From assembly GCA_963281155.1 (NCBI GenBank), contig CAUJLY010000005.1, positions 1,488,001 through 1,552,000 on the forward strand: a stretch of DNA of 64,000 bases, in the 5' to 3' direction. Source of the DNA: Rhabditophanes sp. KR3021 (taxonomy: Eukaryota > Nematoda > Chromadorea > Rhabditida > Alloionematidae). This document shows, piece after piece, positions 10,518 through 21,782 of the stretch. Both the position numbers and the translations under genes were made by a program. Every line of letters starts with the position of its first letter. The stretch's first letter is position 1. The notes beneath the pieces were generated by a model. The model searched no databases and was not told where the DNA came from. It saw only the letters and a program-made list of their open reading frames with translations.

Positions 10518-11447
10518 ATGCCTATGTCTGCATTTCAATACATTCAAATCGCCTATGCTTTACCTACCCTAATTTTAATGCTTTTATTTGCTATTTTCAT
10601 GACTGTAAGTATCTGCCAAGTCGACCAGATAATTTCAAACGAATATTATCCCTTCATGCTTCTCAAAATATATGGAGCCTTAATTTACCAACTATCAGCT
10701 TTACTTTTTTCAAAAAGCACTTTTTACTTCGATTTAGAGGAGTTATTCATACCACGCGACTACCTAGCTTCAATCGGATTCATGATGTCGTTGATCGGTT
10801 ATTGCTTAATGTTTGAATCAACCGCTATTACTTCCCTCAATATGTTTGTAGCAATTAACAAACCCCTTAAATACAAGAAATGGTTTTGCCCTAACAATGT
10901 CAAGGCAATTATAATAGTGCTCATTTTGATTTCCCTTTGCTTGGCTGGTGGTTCGCTGTTTTTTCCTTGTTATTATATTAAATATGGAGATCTTTTGACG
11001 GTGTTATTTTATTCACCTTCCGTCAGTTATTATCAATTCTTTTACTCAGTTATGTATTATGGTGCACTAATGGTTGTCTCGTTGGTATTTAATATATTGA
11101 ATATAATCAAAATTAAAAGAAGTAACAGCAACAATCGAAAAATGAATAAATTGGAAAATATAATGACGACACATAGTATTTCTTCGTTTTTGTCTTTATT
11201 ACTTCTTCAGATTTATATAATAGTCCGAATAATGGGAACTTTTTTAAATTTACCCGATGTGGTCTTCTTTGCACTATTGCATTCATTGTGGATTGCTGAT
11301 GTAGCATGTTTTCTGGACTTTTATCTTTACCTAATTACAAACAAAAACTTAAGAAACCAATTTAAAAACTTTTACATTAAAAGAAAAACTGTTGGTGTTG
11401 GAAAAGCGACTTCTCGGATAACTAGAAATACAAAGACATTATATTAG
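10518..11447 (+). CDS. Seven-transmembrane serpentine receptor (nematode chemoreceptor type)
   Basis: G-protein-coupled receptor, probably chemosensory and in the plasma membrane. It is a single exon of 309 residues. Seven hydrophobic segments can be traced: ILMLLFAIFMTVSI near residue 15, a segment near 50, 'YLASIGFMMSLIGYCLMF' near 85, 'VKAIIIVLILISLCLAGGS' near 130, a segment near 185, 'LSLLLLQIYIIVRIMG' near 235 and 'IADVACFLDFYLYLI' near 265. A basic tail follows. An 'N-K-P-L-K-Y' motif after TM3 sits where rhodopsin-like receptors have DRY-x3-PL. This layout suits the nematode Srg-superfamily-like groups, but I cannot fix the family. The ATG at 10518 was chosen because the frame upstream lacks another ATG. 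The absence of introns is unusual for such receptors in nematodes. Confidence 0.7.
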   Translation: MPMSAFQYIQIAYALPTLILMLLFAIFMTVSICQVDQIISNEYYPFMLLKIYGALIYQLSALLFSKSTFYFDLEELFIPRDYLASIGFMMSLIGYCLMFESTAITSLNMFVAINKPLKYKKWFCPNNVKAIIIVLILISLCLAGGSLFFPCYYIKYGDLLTVLFYSPSVSYYQFFYSVMYYGALMVVSLVFNILNIIKIKRSNSNNRKMNKLENIMTTHSISSFLSLLLLQIYIIVRIMGTFLNLPDVVFFALLHSLWIADVACFLDFYLYLITNKNLRNQFKNFYIKRKTVGVGKATSRITRNTKTLY

Positions 11448-12172
11448 TCATTTAATTGACGCCTTTTTTGATTCCACAATTTATTAAACCTTTCTTGTTT
11501 GCTGAATACTAAAATAGATACAAGTAACACCCTTCAAAAATTTCAAATATACTAAATGTTTTCCATGTGTAATTGCTACTTATTATTTAAGTTGAAAGTG
11601 CATCTTTTGATTTAAAAAGTGATATAATTGCGGACCAAAATAAAAGGATACGTGATATTCATTATATATTTGTTCATGCGTTTATTACTAATAGCTGGTT
11701 AAAGCACTGTATGTAAACTTATTTTCATCAAGCAAAAGATTAAAGGATAACAACAAACAACTTGTATTCAGCACATTAATGATAATATCACTCTCTTTTT
11801 TACATAATCAGTTTCCTTTGTAAATAAATACCACGTTGTAGTGTAGTTATCACAAAATATTATGAATATGTCAAAATGTCCGAGCTACCGAAAATTGCCT
11901 TAATTATAATCTCTTTGCAAATGCTGAATTAAAAGCAAAAATATTAAACTATTGCCATAGTGATTATTTGTATGATTTATTCTTCAATGATATTGAAAAG
12001 CATACATTTGACATAAAATCACTTCAAATTTACCTACATGACAACTGGTCAAAAATTATATTACGATAATGCAAAATTTAAATAAGACAATCTAACATTC
12101 AAATTAAACAAACGAATGACACACAAATAAACCTCCAAAATCAAAACGATTATCATAAAGCTACATACTGCC
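11448..12172. other. Gene-free AT-rich intergenic DNA
   Basis: No open frame with coding character, RNA gene or clear repeat is seen in this 725-bp stretch. It separates the chemoreceptor from the MSP-domain gene and includes the latter's promoter. Confidence 0.6.
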
Positions 12173-12939
12173 ATGGAATTTGTTTCCACATCTATTCAAC
12201 TTTTACTTCTCCTTTGTGGCGTCTTAACCTTTTCCATCCTAGGATGCAGCGACAAAAGGAAAAAAACAAGACCAGTAAGAAGAGCAAGTCAAGCTCCCAG
12301 AAACAAGTCCAACCTACGGTGACAAAAGCTACTGACACATGTGGTGCACAAGATGTTCGAAAAATTCCATCTGACGCACTAAGCAATTACGAGAATGAAC
12401 TTGTTGGCAAGATTTGCAAGGCTACTCCATCTGTCACTACTGCCAAGGTTCCTTCCAAGACCAAAATTGGTGAAAACTCTAATAAATCTCACACCAGCTC
12501 TACTCACTCAAAGACAAAGAAGACCAGTGCCATGGGTCCTGATGCTGAATTATTGCACAAACTTCAAAATTGGAAGTGTTCTAACCATCACCAAATATTG
12601 GCTACAATGTCACCAACTGAGCTTCGTTGGGATATGGGTAGTGGAGGTATGAGATCCTTGAATCTTGAAAACCCCTCGCAGCACCGCCTAGCCGTCAAAA
12701 TCAAGTGCTCCGACAACTTGATGTACCGAGTCAATCCAGTCTTCACGATCGTCGAACCAGAAACCAAGATCTCCATCGATGTCCTCAGAGAAGCCGGCCA
12801 AGAAAGCACCGACAAAATAGTAATCGTCCTTTCCAAGATGGATGATAAAACCAGAAACGCCAAGGACCACTTTGATACCCCGAACATCCGCTCCCAAATG
12901 CTTGTCCTTCCTTTGATTGGAACTTCGCCAATTTATTAG
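12173..12939 (+). CDS. MSP-domain protein with N-terminal anchor (frame broken at an A7 run)
   Basis: Nematode-type protein with an N-terminal hydrophobic anchor, a Ser/Lys/Thr-rich linker and a C-terminal major sperm protein domain. The MSP domain (about the last 90 residues) is clear: 'LNLENPSQHRLAVKIKCSDN', 'YRVNPVFTIVEPETKISIDV' and 'TDKIVIVLSKMD'. The ATG at 12173 opens 'MEFVSTSIQLLLLLCGVLTF', a good membrane anchor, but is in a different frame from the rest. The two frames overlap at a run of seven A (12260-12266), where a one-base length difference would join them into about 255 residues. The downstream frame alone begins at an ATG (12214) that gives an unconvincing start. I read it as one gene with a homopolymer indel, real or a consensus error. 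Such proteins are often sperm-expressed in nematodes (inference). Confidence 0.75.
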
Positions 12940-13167
12940 CGATTGTGCATGACTTTATTTATTTAGTATTCAAAAACTCCAATCAAGTAATAAAGTTTTT
13001 GAGGGATGTTTGTTTAATTTTTTATTTTATTTATCAAAAGAAAGTAAAATACACATAGTTAATTCTTCAACTATTTTATTTATCATATAATTACATAGTT
13101 TAGTGAAACATATTTATATTAAAACCCACTCAAATAGCAGGTATATACAAAGGTTTGGCAATTTTAT

Positions 13168-15026
13168 TTACAATTTGTTCTCTTGTGTTGATATGTTCCT
13201 GAGAGATAATCGGGTCCTTGTGTGAGTTCTGGTAGGAGTTCTCAGTGGTGAATGCATCACGTTGTCTCTCCTATCGCTTGAATTTCTTCCGAATAATTTC
13301 TTTGTCAGGCCTTCATCTTTAGTTAGGACCTTGTGGCGGGGTGAGTTTAGAGGTGGCAAGTTGACGATTCTTGCTTTCGGAATTTTGGAACAAGAAAGAC
13401 AAAACATTTTGATGTAATTCAAATCGTTCTCCCCAATTTTATCACGCACAATGTCATATACAAAATAGTCGTCTTTGCTTGGACAAGTACCACAGAGAAA
13501 GAGAAAGTCTGTGTCGTTGAGCCCCACTTGCTCAGGTCCTCTGCTTGGTGTGTTTTGAAAGATTGTCTTACCAGTAGGAATTCTCGGTGGTGAATCAGAT
13601 GTGAGATATTTCCCAGGAGATCCAGGCGGAGTGAGAAATTCGTCATCAGAAATGTCCTCGATTTCCGTTTCGTCCCTATTACTATCTCCAGCCGGCCCAA
13701 AATTAAACTGTAAATTGCTCGAACTCTTTGGACTATCAATAACCAATTTATGTTCAAATTGATTTATGATACAATCCATGGCCTCATTCATCTTGTCTTT
13801 TTCAAAATCCACTGCATCAACAAAATTCTTCTCTTCATAACGATTTTCCAAATACGAGTCAAGTGTCTCTAAATCCGCTCTTTTATCTAAATCAAGATAA
13901 CTCCTCATAAACTCAAACCATTGAGAATATCCAACTTTTAATTCCCTGGCTAAATTCAGCCCATTCTTTTCATACAACAAATACCCATCTGACAAGTTTT
14001 CTTTATTAATCGACATCCATTTGGTGATAAGAGTCGGTACGAGGGACGACAAAACAGGCCCTAAACAAGCAATTCTCTTGGTGTCACTTTCTAGACCCCT
14101 TTCACCACCAACGACGCACAAGGGGTCGTTCGGTGTGACAATAGTTGTAACTTTTTGCAGAGTCAAATTGTCGATGTACAATGAAACATAAACACTATCA
14201 AACAGGTCATTTATCTTCAACTTTAGGTGTTCTTTTTCAGTGGAAGCTCTGTCGCAGATTACGGACTTTGCATCTTTACCATGTCTGAAACACAAATTGA
14301 ACTAATGTCATTTAGTTTATTTAAAACTTACTTGTTTATCAAGGATCTATTCACTACTTCGCCGTAGCCCAGCAATATTTTGACAACTTCCAAATATCCA
14401 AAAACACATCCCATATATAAAGGTGTCATCACGCAGTTTTTGTCAAAATTATTGAGCAGACTACCCCAGTAATTTTTGATTCTGGCGTCATAGGAGGAAT
14501 CGTCGTCGTAGAGTCTCAGCCAAAATTGTTTTGAATTTAGAGTTGAAAGGAGGAAGGTCAGCACATCCACAGCATTTCCCTTCACTGCCTGGTAAACAGC
14601 ATTGGTCTTTGCTCCGTGGAAGATGATAGTCGGTAAGTCGGTCTCGGTGTTGACTAAGAATTTTGGGTTCAAGTCGATAAGTTTTTTTACTTGATTCAAG
14701 TCATTTGCCAAGATCGCTCTATTTAGTTTAGTACAATCAGGCATTGATGGATCCTTCCAGGCTTTATCTTTTCGGACAATTTGCTCCCGCGCAGTAGTAT
14801 CAATTTCAGCCAAAACACTCTTGTTTAGCGAGTCATTGTATTGACACCAATCAAAATACCCATCTTCGGAGCACAGACGTTTGTAAGTTTCCCTGTTATA
14901 AAAGCGTGACTTCGTACCAGCAGGCAAGCTTTTCATATAAGCTAAGGCCTCGCCTAAACTCATAAAAGATCTAACAGAGCGATCATCCAAGACAGGAATA
15001 AAAAATAAACCTTCGCCGGAGGTCAT
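13168..15026 (-). CDS. lem-4: ANKLE2 / LEM-4-like ankyrin-repeat protein
   Basis: Homologue of ANKLE2, an ER/nuclear-envelope adaptor that promotes PP2A-dependent dephosphorylation of BAF during nuclear envelope reassembly after mitosis. Exons 14332-15026 and 13168-14284 give 603 residues across a 47-bp GT-AG intron. Supporting order: an N-terminal block resembling the family's viroplasmin-like motif ('ALAYMKSLPAG' to 'RFYNRETYKRL'); ankyrin-type repeats (about residues 100-230, 'LNRAILANDLNQVKKLIDLN', 'CVMTPLYMGCVFGYLEVVKI'); then the ANKLE2-specific 'FDSVYVSLYIDN' and 'NLARELKVGYSQWFEF' block; then a disordered Ser/Pro-rich tail with likely CDK-type TP/SP sites ('LTPPGSPGK', 'HSPLRTPTR'). 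I see no LEM domain or transmembrane segment. A ttttag acceptor lies just before the start. Confidence 0.85.
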
Positions 15027-16275
15027 TTAAGCTAAAATTAAAATAATTAGTCAGATGACAAAAAGGTATTTAAAGTTTACAAAGCGCGATTACATAAGGA
15101 GACTATCCTCAACATTTCGAGGTCAATGATTACACGCTCTTTTCGTTGCAGGATGCTTTGTTAATTTAATAACCAGCAAAACGGCCATTCATATTGTGCT
15201 ATGAACGTAGTTTGATAGGTGGATGGCTTGGTGGTAGTTCTTGCAAAGAAAGTCAGTCAAACAGATTGTGGGATCGACACTTTTTGGCATTAGTTAGTTT
15301 ATTTTGTCCTAATTGGCGTTTGTGGGTTGTTTAAAAGGTGCTTAAAATTATGTACCAGTTATTTATTTATATTTTAATATGTGTGTTATGTTTGATGGTC
15401 ATATTTGCATATTAATAAGGTTGCGGCGTTGTCATTATTATCCTTTATGTCAAGACCGTTCATGCTGCTTATAAAATCAGTATTTACAGTCAAGTTATCA
15501 AGCTTTCAGATCATCCATTTATTTTAGACCATGAAACTGATTTGTGTTACTCTAACATATGTTCTAATGTGCTTTGGCCATGAGATCAGAATTCTAATCC
15601 AACTCTTGGTGTGATTCTAGACAACACAATTCAAAGTGCAACAGATGCTGTGGAACGTTGTCATCAAATACACTTGTTGAGGATCAATTATCGTGTCTCA
15701 CAACGTTATTGTACTAATTTACAATTTGTTATTCCACTAATATCAAATACGTTACATTTAGTGATATCAAATTGAAATTTGAGCAGTCTAAACAATCCCT
15801 CAAGCGAAACATTAAACTCGCCAACACATTCCCAATCAAAGTACACAAAACATATGGCGTCGACGGTCGCCATCTCAATCATCAATTAAGTCATCACATA
15901 GCGTGTCTCTCCACTTTGATCCAACACATCTTAACTTATTGTATTTTATTCATTCAAAGAAGTCTCACGTCCTGATTACTAGATTGTTTTGATTATGTAG
16001 ATGACGACCTTAATTTGAATAATCCAAATTTCCATCCAATTTAAGGTCTACTTTCATGATATCATGTCAATATTTGCCTCTACCTCGCAATTACAAACCC
16101 AAGTTTATTGACGTTTTAATATCAATCAGTTCACACCATAACTTCTTTTCTATAGATACACTTGCGTAAAATCTTTCGCGCTAAAACCATAAATCTATAC
16201 GTAAATTGTCGCGTCCTTGCAACTTCATTATTTTATGTTTGACACCTTTTTTAATCGAATTTGCTTAGTTGTAGA
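15027..16275. other. Divergent intergenic region with traces of a decayed secreted ORF
   Basis: This 1.25-kb stretch separates the divergent ANKLE2-like and kinesin genes. On the plus strand at about 15531-15776, an ATG opens a signal-peptide-like start ('MKLICVTLTYVLMCFG') that stops early. An overlapping frame continues with a plausible Cys-containing protein ('ATDAVERCHQIHLLRINYR', 'VSQRYCTNLQF') and stops again. This could be a degenerate small secreted gene. A further open frame at 15772-15975 has no supporting feature. The end of the region should hold the kinesin promoter. Confidence 0.35.
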
Positions 16276-19200
16276 ATGTCTTCAGACGACAAAGTAAAAG
16301 TCGTGGTCAGGATAAGACCCCAGAACAGGTTAAAGGAGACAAGTTACAACATTGTGACGGGTGTTGTTGAAGAATGGAATCAAGTAAAAATTCCAATTGA
16401 CAAAACATACACTTTCGATAAAGTCTTTGATATTGGGTCGGAGCAAGGGGAGATTTTCGAATTCTGCGCATTACCGCTCATCCATGCTGCTTTTAAGGGA
16501 TACAATGCAACGATTCTGGCTTATGGTCAAGTAAGTTTTGATTCTTTTTGAAATATGTAGTAATTTGTTCCTTTTAGACTGGAGCTGGGAAAACTTTCAC
16601 GATGGGAACGAGCTACGATGTCGAAAAATGCCCAGCTGAGGAAAGTCTTGGGGTAATTCCAAGAAGTATCAAGCATTTCTTTATGGCAATCAAGTCAAGA
16701 ATCGAGGAGGCTGATGCTGATGGTCTTACAGTCCCGCAGTTTGAGATTGCGGTCTCATTCATGGAGCTGTACAACGAGGAGGTTTACGATTTGCTGTCAC
16801 CCGATAAAGCGTCCACGGGCGATGGTCGCTTACGAATCGTCGAGGATGATAAGGAAGGGATTGTGGTTCGTGGTATGACGAGACAGCTTGTAGCAGACGA
16901 AAGTGAGACTTTTAAGATGCTAGATGAGGGTACTGTTAGAAGAGCTGTTGCTAGCACCGAGATGAACTCGGAGTCCTCGAGATCACACGCCATCTTCACA
17001 CTATATATCAATCAAAGTCGCGAGATTGTGACCACTGGCGATGTCGGGGAGGGCGAAGACGGACGAGCTAGTCCGGAAAAAGGCATGGAGAATCTGAGTG
17101 CCAAGTTTCATTTTGTTGATTTGGCTGGGTCTGAGAGACTGAAGCGAACTAAAGCTGAAGGAAATACAGCAAAAGAAGGAATTTCGATCAACAGCGGCTT
17201 AATGTATCTGGGAAACGTGATCTCCGCTTTAGGTACGGGAGCTGCTTTCATTCCTTACCGTGATTCGAAGCTAACTCGCCTTCTGCAAGACTCTCTAGGA
17301 GGTAATTCGAAGACGCTTATGATTGCTTGCATCTCCCCAAATGATGCTGATCTTCTTGAGTCCACTTCGACGCTCAATTATGCTGACCGTGCTAAGAAGA
17401 TCAAAAACAAGGTGCAAGTCAACCAAAGTGGAGACAAGAAGTTGAAAGCTTTGATGGCTGAGAATGCCAAGTTGAAGTCTGAGCTGGCGCGCTTTAAAAA
17501 CGGTGAAATTACGTGCGACGATGCTGAGAATGTAAGAAAGGGTGACTTGGAGCATGAAAACGAGATGTTGATGCAGGAGAATCGGCAGCTGAACGGCAAA
17601 CTGAAGGCCTCTGAGGGAGTGACTACTTTGTTAAGTGATAAGAATGGGCGTCTGATGAAGGAGATGTACGATTTGAAGCGACGAAAGGAGCAAGGCGATG
17701 ATATTACCGAAGCCGAAGAAGATGAGGTGGATTTGTTTAAAGTCGTCCAGACTACTGAGGCTAAGATGATGGAAATGAGTCAGATCGTGGATCAGCTAAG
17801 GAAGGAAAACGATCGCCTTCGTACTGCTAGAGGTGTCCTGCCGAACAACGTCAAAGCTAGTGGCAATTTAGATGTGGAGACATCTGAGATGATCGCTAAG
17901 TTGCGAGCTGAACTCCAAGAGAAGGAAACAAAGCTAAGGGAGTCTCGTGGTGTCAGCATCACGACTTGTGAAGGTGAAATGAGTAGCTCTTGCTCTGACA
18001 TGAAGAACATGGAACACGACGATGGAAACACCACGGCTGATGACGAGGAGATGGAAGAAGATGAGGGTGAAGTGGATGAGATGACTGCGAGTCAAGAGTT
18101 GCGTGAGCAAAATGTTGAAAATATGTCGGCAGAGTATCAAGATATGCTGACTGACATAAATATGAAGCGCGTTCTGATTGATCAACTCGAAAGTACCCAA
18201 ATTAACCATCAAAGGATGAAGGACGGTTTCGAAAAGAAGATTGTCTCATTCCAAGAGAACATCAGGAAGCTGGAGGAAAACTTAAGGAATGAAAAGGTGA
18301 AGGTTGATGGGAAGAAAGGATCCGCCAACTCGGATGAATTAAGAAAAATGCAGCTAATGTTAGCTGACAAGGAAAAGTCAATCAAAGATGAAAAGCGGCA
18401 GTTAAAGAAATTCGAAACTGAGTTGAAGAGAGTTCATGCTGATAAGGAACGTGCTTCTGTTGAATTGGCAAAGGTCCAGGCTGCTGTTACTGCTCTGAAG
18501 AGGGATAAGGTTGTGCTGGCTAACAAGATTCAGGAAGAAAATTGCGCTAGGAAGAGAGAACGGCTGGAGAGTCAAAAGAAGGTTGTCAATTATGAAAAAG
18601 AAAAGCGGAAGAAGGACATTGAAATGACGAAGCTTCAGCGGGAGATGGAAAAGAAAAACGCTATTTTGAAGAGGAAGGTTGAGGAGACAGTTGTTCTTAA
18701 GCAGAAGAATACTCTCTTCGAGCAAAAACAAAAAGATGCTAGACTTCAGAAAGCTTCCTCGAATCGTGTCGTTGCAATCAAAGCTGCTGGCCGTGGAGGT
18801 CGCCTAAGTGCCATGTTCTCTCCTATCAATGTGGATATGTCTTGGAGTAAGCTGCAGAAACTGATACTTAAAGAAATCTCTACGGCCGCTTGTACTGAAG
18901 GCATGACTGAGAAGATCAACTCGCTCCTGAATGAACGAACGGAGCTGTTCAAGAAAGTTGCCACAATCAATTCTTTGATCGTCAATGCTCCTACCAAACT
19001 AGCAAAAGATCATGCCAAAAACGAACTCATCAAGACAAATGAAAAGTTGGCTTATGTTGGAGACATGATCGTGGATCACAATGCTCAAATCATGGAACTT
19101 GAGAAACTACAGATGCAGACGATGGACGAGTTCACGACCAAAACTGAAGGCGCCTCCAATCTTAAAGAATTGGCCATGGCAATGGTCAACAAATGCAAAG

Positions 19201-20573
19201 ACATTGATGAAGCCAAGTACCTGATGCAGAAACTCGTCGAATTCTCTGTCAACACTGGAATCTCTGAGAAGAAGGCGGTTACTGAGTTGAATGAGAAACA
19301 AATCTGCTTGAATGAGACTCAGAACGTAGCTGACTACAACTTCGATCTTATCAATCAAGCCGACTTTGATCAAGACACTTTCAATGGTGAAAGTGCCAAC
19401 CTCTTCTCAAGATCTTCTGACTCCAACCAGTCCGGTAACATGTCAGTCAACGATTCGATCCGTAAGAGCCGTAGAAAGACTGCAGTTAGCAAAGATCTAC
19501 TGGAATCGTTTCAAGTTGAGGGACCTGATGTCAACAACATTCTCATTGATGAGGAAGAGAAGGCAAAGTTCCGGTTTGAGCTACTCTCAGAAGACAAATT
19601 AACTGACTCCCAAATCTACTCCATGGATGTGCAAGGAGACCGAGTTTTGATCGGTGCGCGTGATTGTACTGCTGTCCTTCACGACATCGAGAAGAAGAGG
19701 CAAGTACGTGTCTTCAAATACCACCAGAACACCGTTTTGACTTGTGCCTTTGCCAAAAATGACACCAACACCGTCATCACCACTTCCAACGAGACTATCT
19801 ATGTGTGGGATGTGCGCGACAAGGAAAAGGTCGCTTGCTTGACTTCTAATGGGCAAATCTCTAAAGTCAACATCGAAAGACGCCCAAGGGAAAAGAGTGT
19901 CCCAAGTAACTACGTCAGTGCCATCTACACTTCCTCATTTGACTCTACTGGAAAGTACTTGTTTACTGGGGATGGGTTGCAGGTTCGGGTATGGGATACT
20001 GGTATCTGGCAGAGTGTATGTTCACTTAGATCTATGGACACCAACAGAAAGTCCGACAAGAGCATTGTTAGGCTATGCATCGTCAATGAGCCAGAGGATG
20101 AACTTATTAGTGTGTATGGTGGGAGTTTGAATGGAGACGTGTCGAAGTTTGTGTTTGACAGTCGTAGGAATTGCCAAACTGGTAATCCTATCCCGTTTAC
20201 GCCAAGCTTTGGAGACATTATTTCAAGCGTTCAGTGTGGGTCAAAGGATACCATCTATGTCACTTCTCGGGACAGATCTATTGGTAGCTACGACAAATTC
20301 GACTTGACACGTACAAGTGTACGGGCTGGCGCCCATGACGATGAAATCCGAAGCTGTGTTCTCCTAAACTATTGTAGAAATGACCAAGTTCTTGTCACTT
20401 CTGATCGCAAAGGAATCCTGAAAAGTTGGGACATCTCAAATGGACGTAAAATTGGGAACGGATCTACGCTTCAACGCCAAAATGGTGGTTTCTCAAACTT
20501 AAATGCGTACAACGATATTCTAATTGGTTCAACTCTAAATGGAAACATTGAATATTACTCAATCACTTTATGA
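16276..20573 (+). CDS. klp-12: KIF21/KLP-12-type kinesin with C-terminal WD40 repeats
   Basis: Plus-end-directed microtubule motor of the kinesin-4/KIF21 group, which limits microtubule growth and axon length. Exons 16276-16530 and 16578-20573 give 1416 residues. The intron falls inside the P-loop codon string, and the junction restores 'GQTGAGKTFTMG' (about residues 84-95). Also present are switch I 'SSRSHAIF' (about 218-225) and switch II 'DLAGSERLKRT' (about 266-276), followed by the KIF21-like 'AKEGISINSGL'. The motor ends near residue 363. A long coiled coil with an acidic stretch follows (about 370-900), then a linker, then WD40-like blades from about residue 1085 to the end ('VYVWDVRDKE'-like, 'RVWDTGIWQSV', 'LKSWDISNGR'). 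A gtag acceptor directly precedes the ATG. One single exon of 4 kb is odd among its intron-containing neighbours. An AATAAA-like signal lies at about 20650. Confidence 0.95.
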
Positions 20574-20793
20574 TATTAATCTTTAACTATTTTTACTAAT
20601 TTATTTTTAACAATTATTTATAATAGAAAGCTGCCTTTTAATGAGATGTTAATAAAACATAAACAAAGTGTAATGTGTACTTTTATTGTAAATAGTTTGT
20701 AGTTATCTAATTATCTTTAAATGCATTTTAATATGTTTATCATCTTGAATAATTGTCTCGGATTAAATAATCAGATTATGTTGATGGAGTCAG

Positions 20794-20991
20794 TTACTTT
20801 TTACCCCAGCCGCCTCCGTATCCGCCGTAGTAGGGTCTGTGCCATCCACCATAGTATGGTCTGTGGTAGAAAGGTCTTCTGTAACCATATCCGTACCCCA
20901 TTCCTGGATAACCTCCCCAATATTGAGATTCAGCTACTTGAACCATTCCAAAAATAAGGAAAACAGCTAGCAAAATATAAAGAGTCTTCAT
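20794..20991 (-). CDS. Secreted Gly/Tyr-rich peptide (NLP/CNC antimicrobial-like)
   Basis: A 65-residue precursor with a signal peptide (MKTLYILLAVFLIFGMVQVAES) followed by a Gly/Tyr/Arg/Pro-rich mature part, 'QYWGGYPGMGYGYGYRR', then repeated 'RPYYGG' units and a basic GWGKK end. The composition and size resemble nematode caenacin/NLP-29-type peptides that are induced in the epidermis by infection or wounding. That is analogy, not proven homology. The ATG at 20991 is chosen over the upstream non-ATG frame because it begins the signal peptide exactly. A TATA-like box (TATAAAAA) lies about 50 bp upstream. It is the first of seven secreted-protein genes on this strand. Confidence 0.8.
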   Translation of the reverse strand: MKTLYILLAVFLIFGMVQVAESQYWGGYPGMGYGYGYRRPFYHRPYYGGWHRPYYGGYGGGWGKK

Positions 20992-21037
20992 GATTGAATT
21001 GAAAGAAGAATATGATGAAAAGGTTAAAATCAACTCA

Positions 21038-21045
21038 TTTTTATA
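21038..21045 (-). promoter_or_regulatory. TATA-like box of the Gly/Tyr-rich peptide gene
   Basis: TATAAAAA on the minus strand about 50 bp before the ATG at 20991. The spacing leaves room for only a very short 5' leader. Confidence 0.55.
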
Positions 21046-21521
21046 CCCTTCAAAAGATCAGCCTCTCGCTAACAAAAAAGTATCTCGACTAGTTTGATAA
21101 AATGCCCGTTTAATTTAATTTACCAAATGAATTTACGTGTATGTATGTATGAAAAGACAAAATAGTGCACTGATTTAAGATATTAGAAAAATCATTTGAT
21201 TTTGAAATGATGTGTCTATATTTGGTTTATTTGATTAAAAATAGGTTGGAAGACAAACGAGTAGAAATAAAGAAAGATGGCTAACGACTTATTTACCAAA
21301 TGTTTTTGATCTTGCTGGGAAATGACTTTCAATGTGCGCAAGTTTCGATGTATTCAAAGTATATTTAAGAAATTTTATTTGCCAAATAAGAAGAAATGAG
21401 ATCACAGTTTGTGTAGTATGTTTTAAAGATCATCTATTTTGTCAAGTAAATTCAGTTTATCAAATAAATGTATTAATAAATAATATGTGATTTTATATAC
21501 GAGTGGAACAATTGACAATAA
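21046..21521. other. Gene-free spacer in the secreted-peptide cluster
   Basis: AT-rich sequence with no supportable open frame on either strand. It contains the distal promoter side of the Gly/Tyr-rich peptide gene and the 3' end region of the Cys-rich peptide gene. Confidence 0.5.
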
Positions 21522-21695
21522 TTAACATGGCCGGTTATTCATGTTTTGTCGTCTTCTAGACAGCCAATCAAATGTACATTTGTTTTGATTTCCCGAAAAG
21601 TAATTGTTTTGAGTCCAATCAATTCCTCCACCATTATTATTCCTACATTCATAACCATTAACCAACGGAATAATTAAATAAGCAATGAGCAACAT
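21522..21695 (-). CDS. Tiny secreted Cys-rich peptide with C-terminal NRPC module
   Basis: A 57-residue open frame, below the usual ORF cutoff. It starts with a compact signal-like sequence (MLLIAYLIIPLVNG) followed by a 43-residue mature peptide with three cysteines ('YECRNNNGGGIDWTQNNYF', then 'KCTFDWLSRRRQ', ending 'MNNRPC'). The last 18 residues match in length and pattern the last part of the neighbouring His-rich peptide (21783-21995): C-x-[YF]-[ND]-W-[ML]-x-R-x6-N-R-P-C. That shared module between two separately encoded neighbours is good evidence that both are real and paralogous at their C-termini. I recognise no described family. Secretion is inferred from the signal-like start. The odd number of cysteines suggests dimerisation or one free thiol. 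Confidence 0.65.
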   Translation of the reverse strand: MLLIAYLIIPLVNGYECRNNNGGGIDWTQNNYFSGNQNKCTFDWLSRRRQNMNNRPC

Positions 21696-21782
21696 GTGAT
21701 TCGGGAAAACAAATATATTGACAAGTTGAGTAGAATCAAAGATGTTTATTTAAACAGAAATAATTAAAAACAAATTAGGAAA

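Noticed and set aside
15772..15975. Plus-strand 67-codon frame upstream of the kinesin
   Set aside because: No signal, domain or splice continuity. At best the tail of a decayed gene.
17295..18731. Several minus-strand frames of 70-110 codons within the kinesin gene
   Set aside because: Shadows of the long, stop-free kinesin exon. The kinesin reading has all expected motor motifs.
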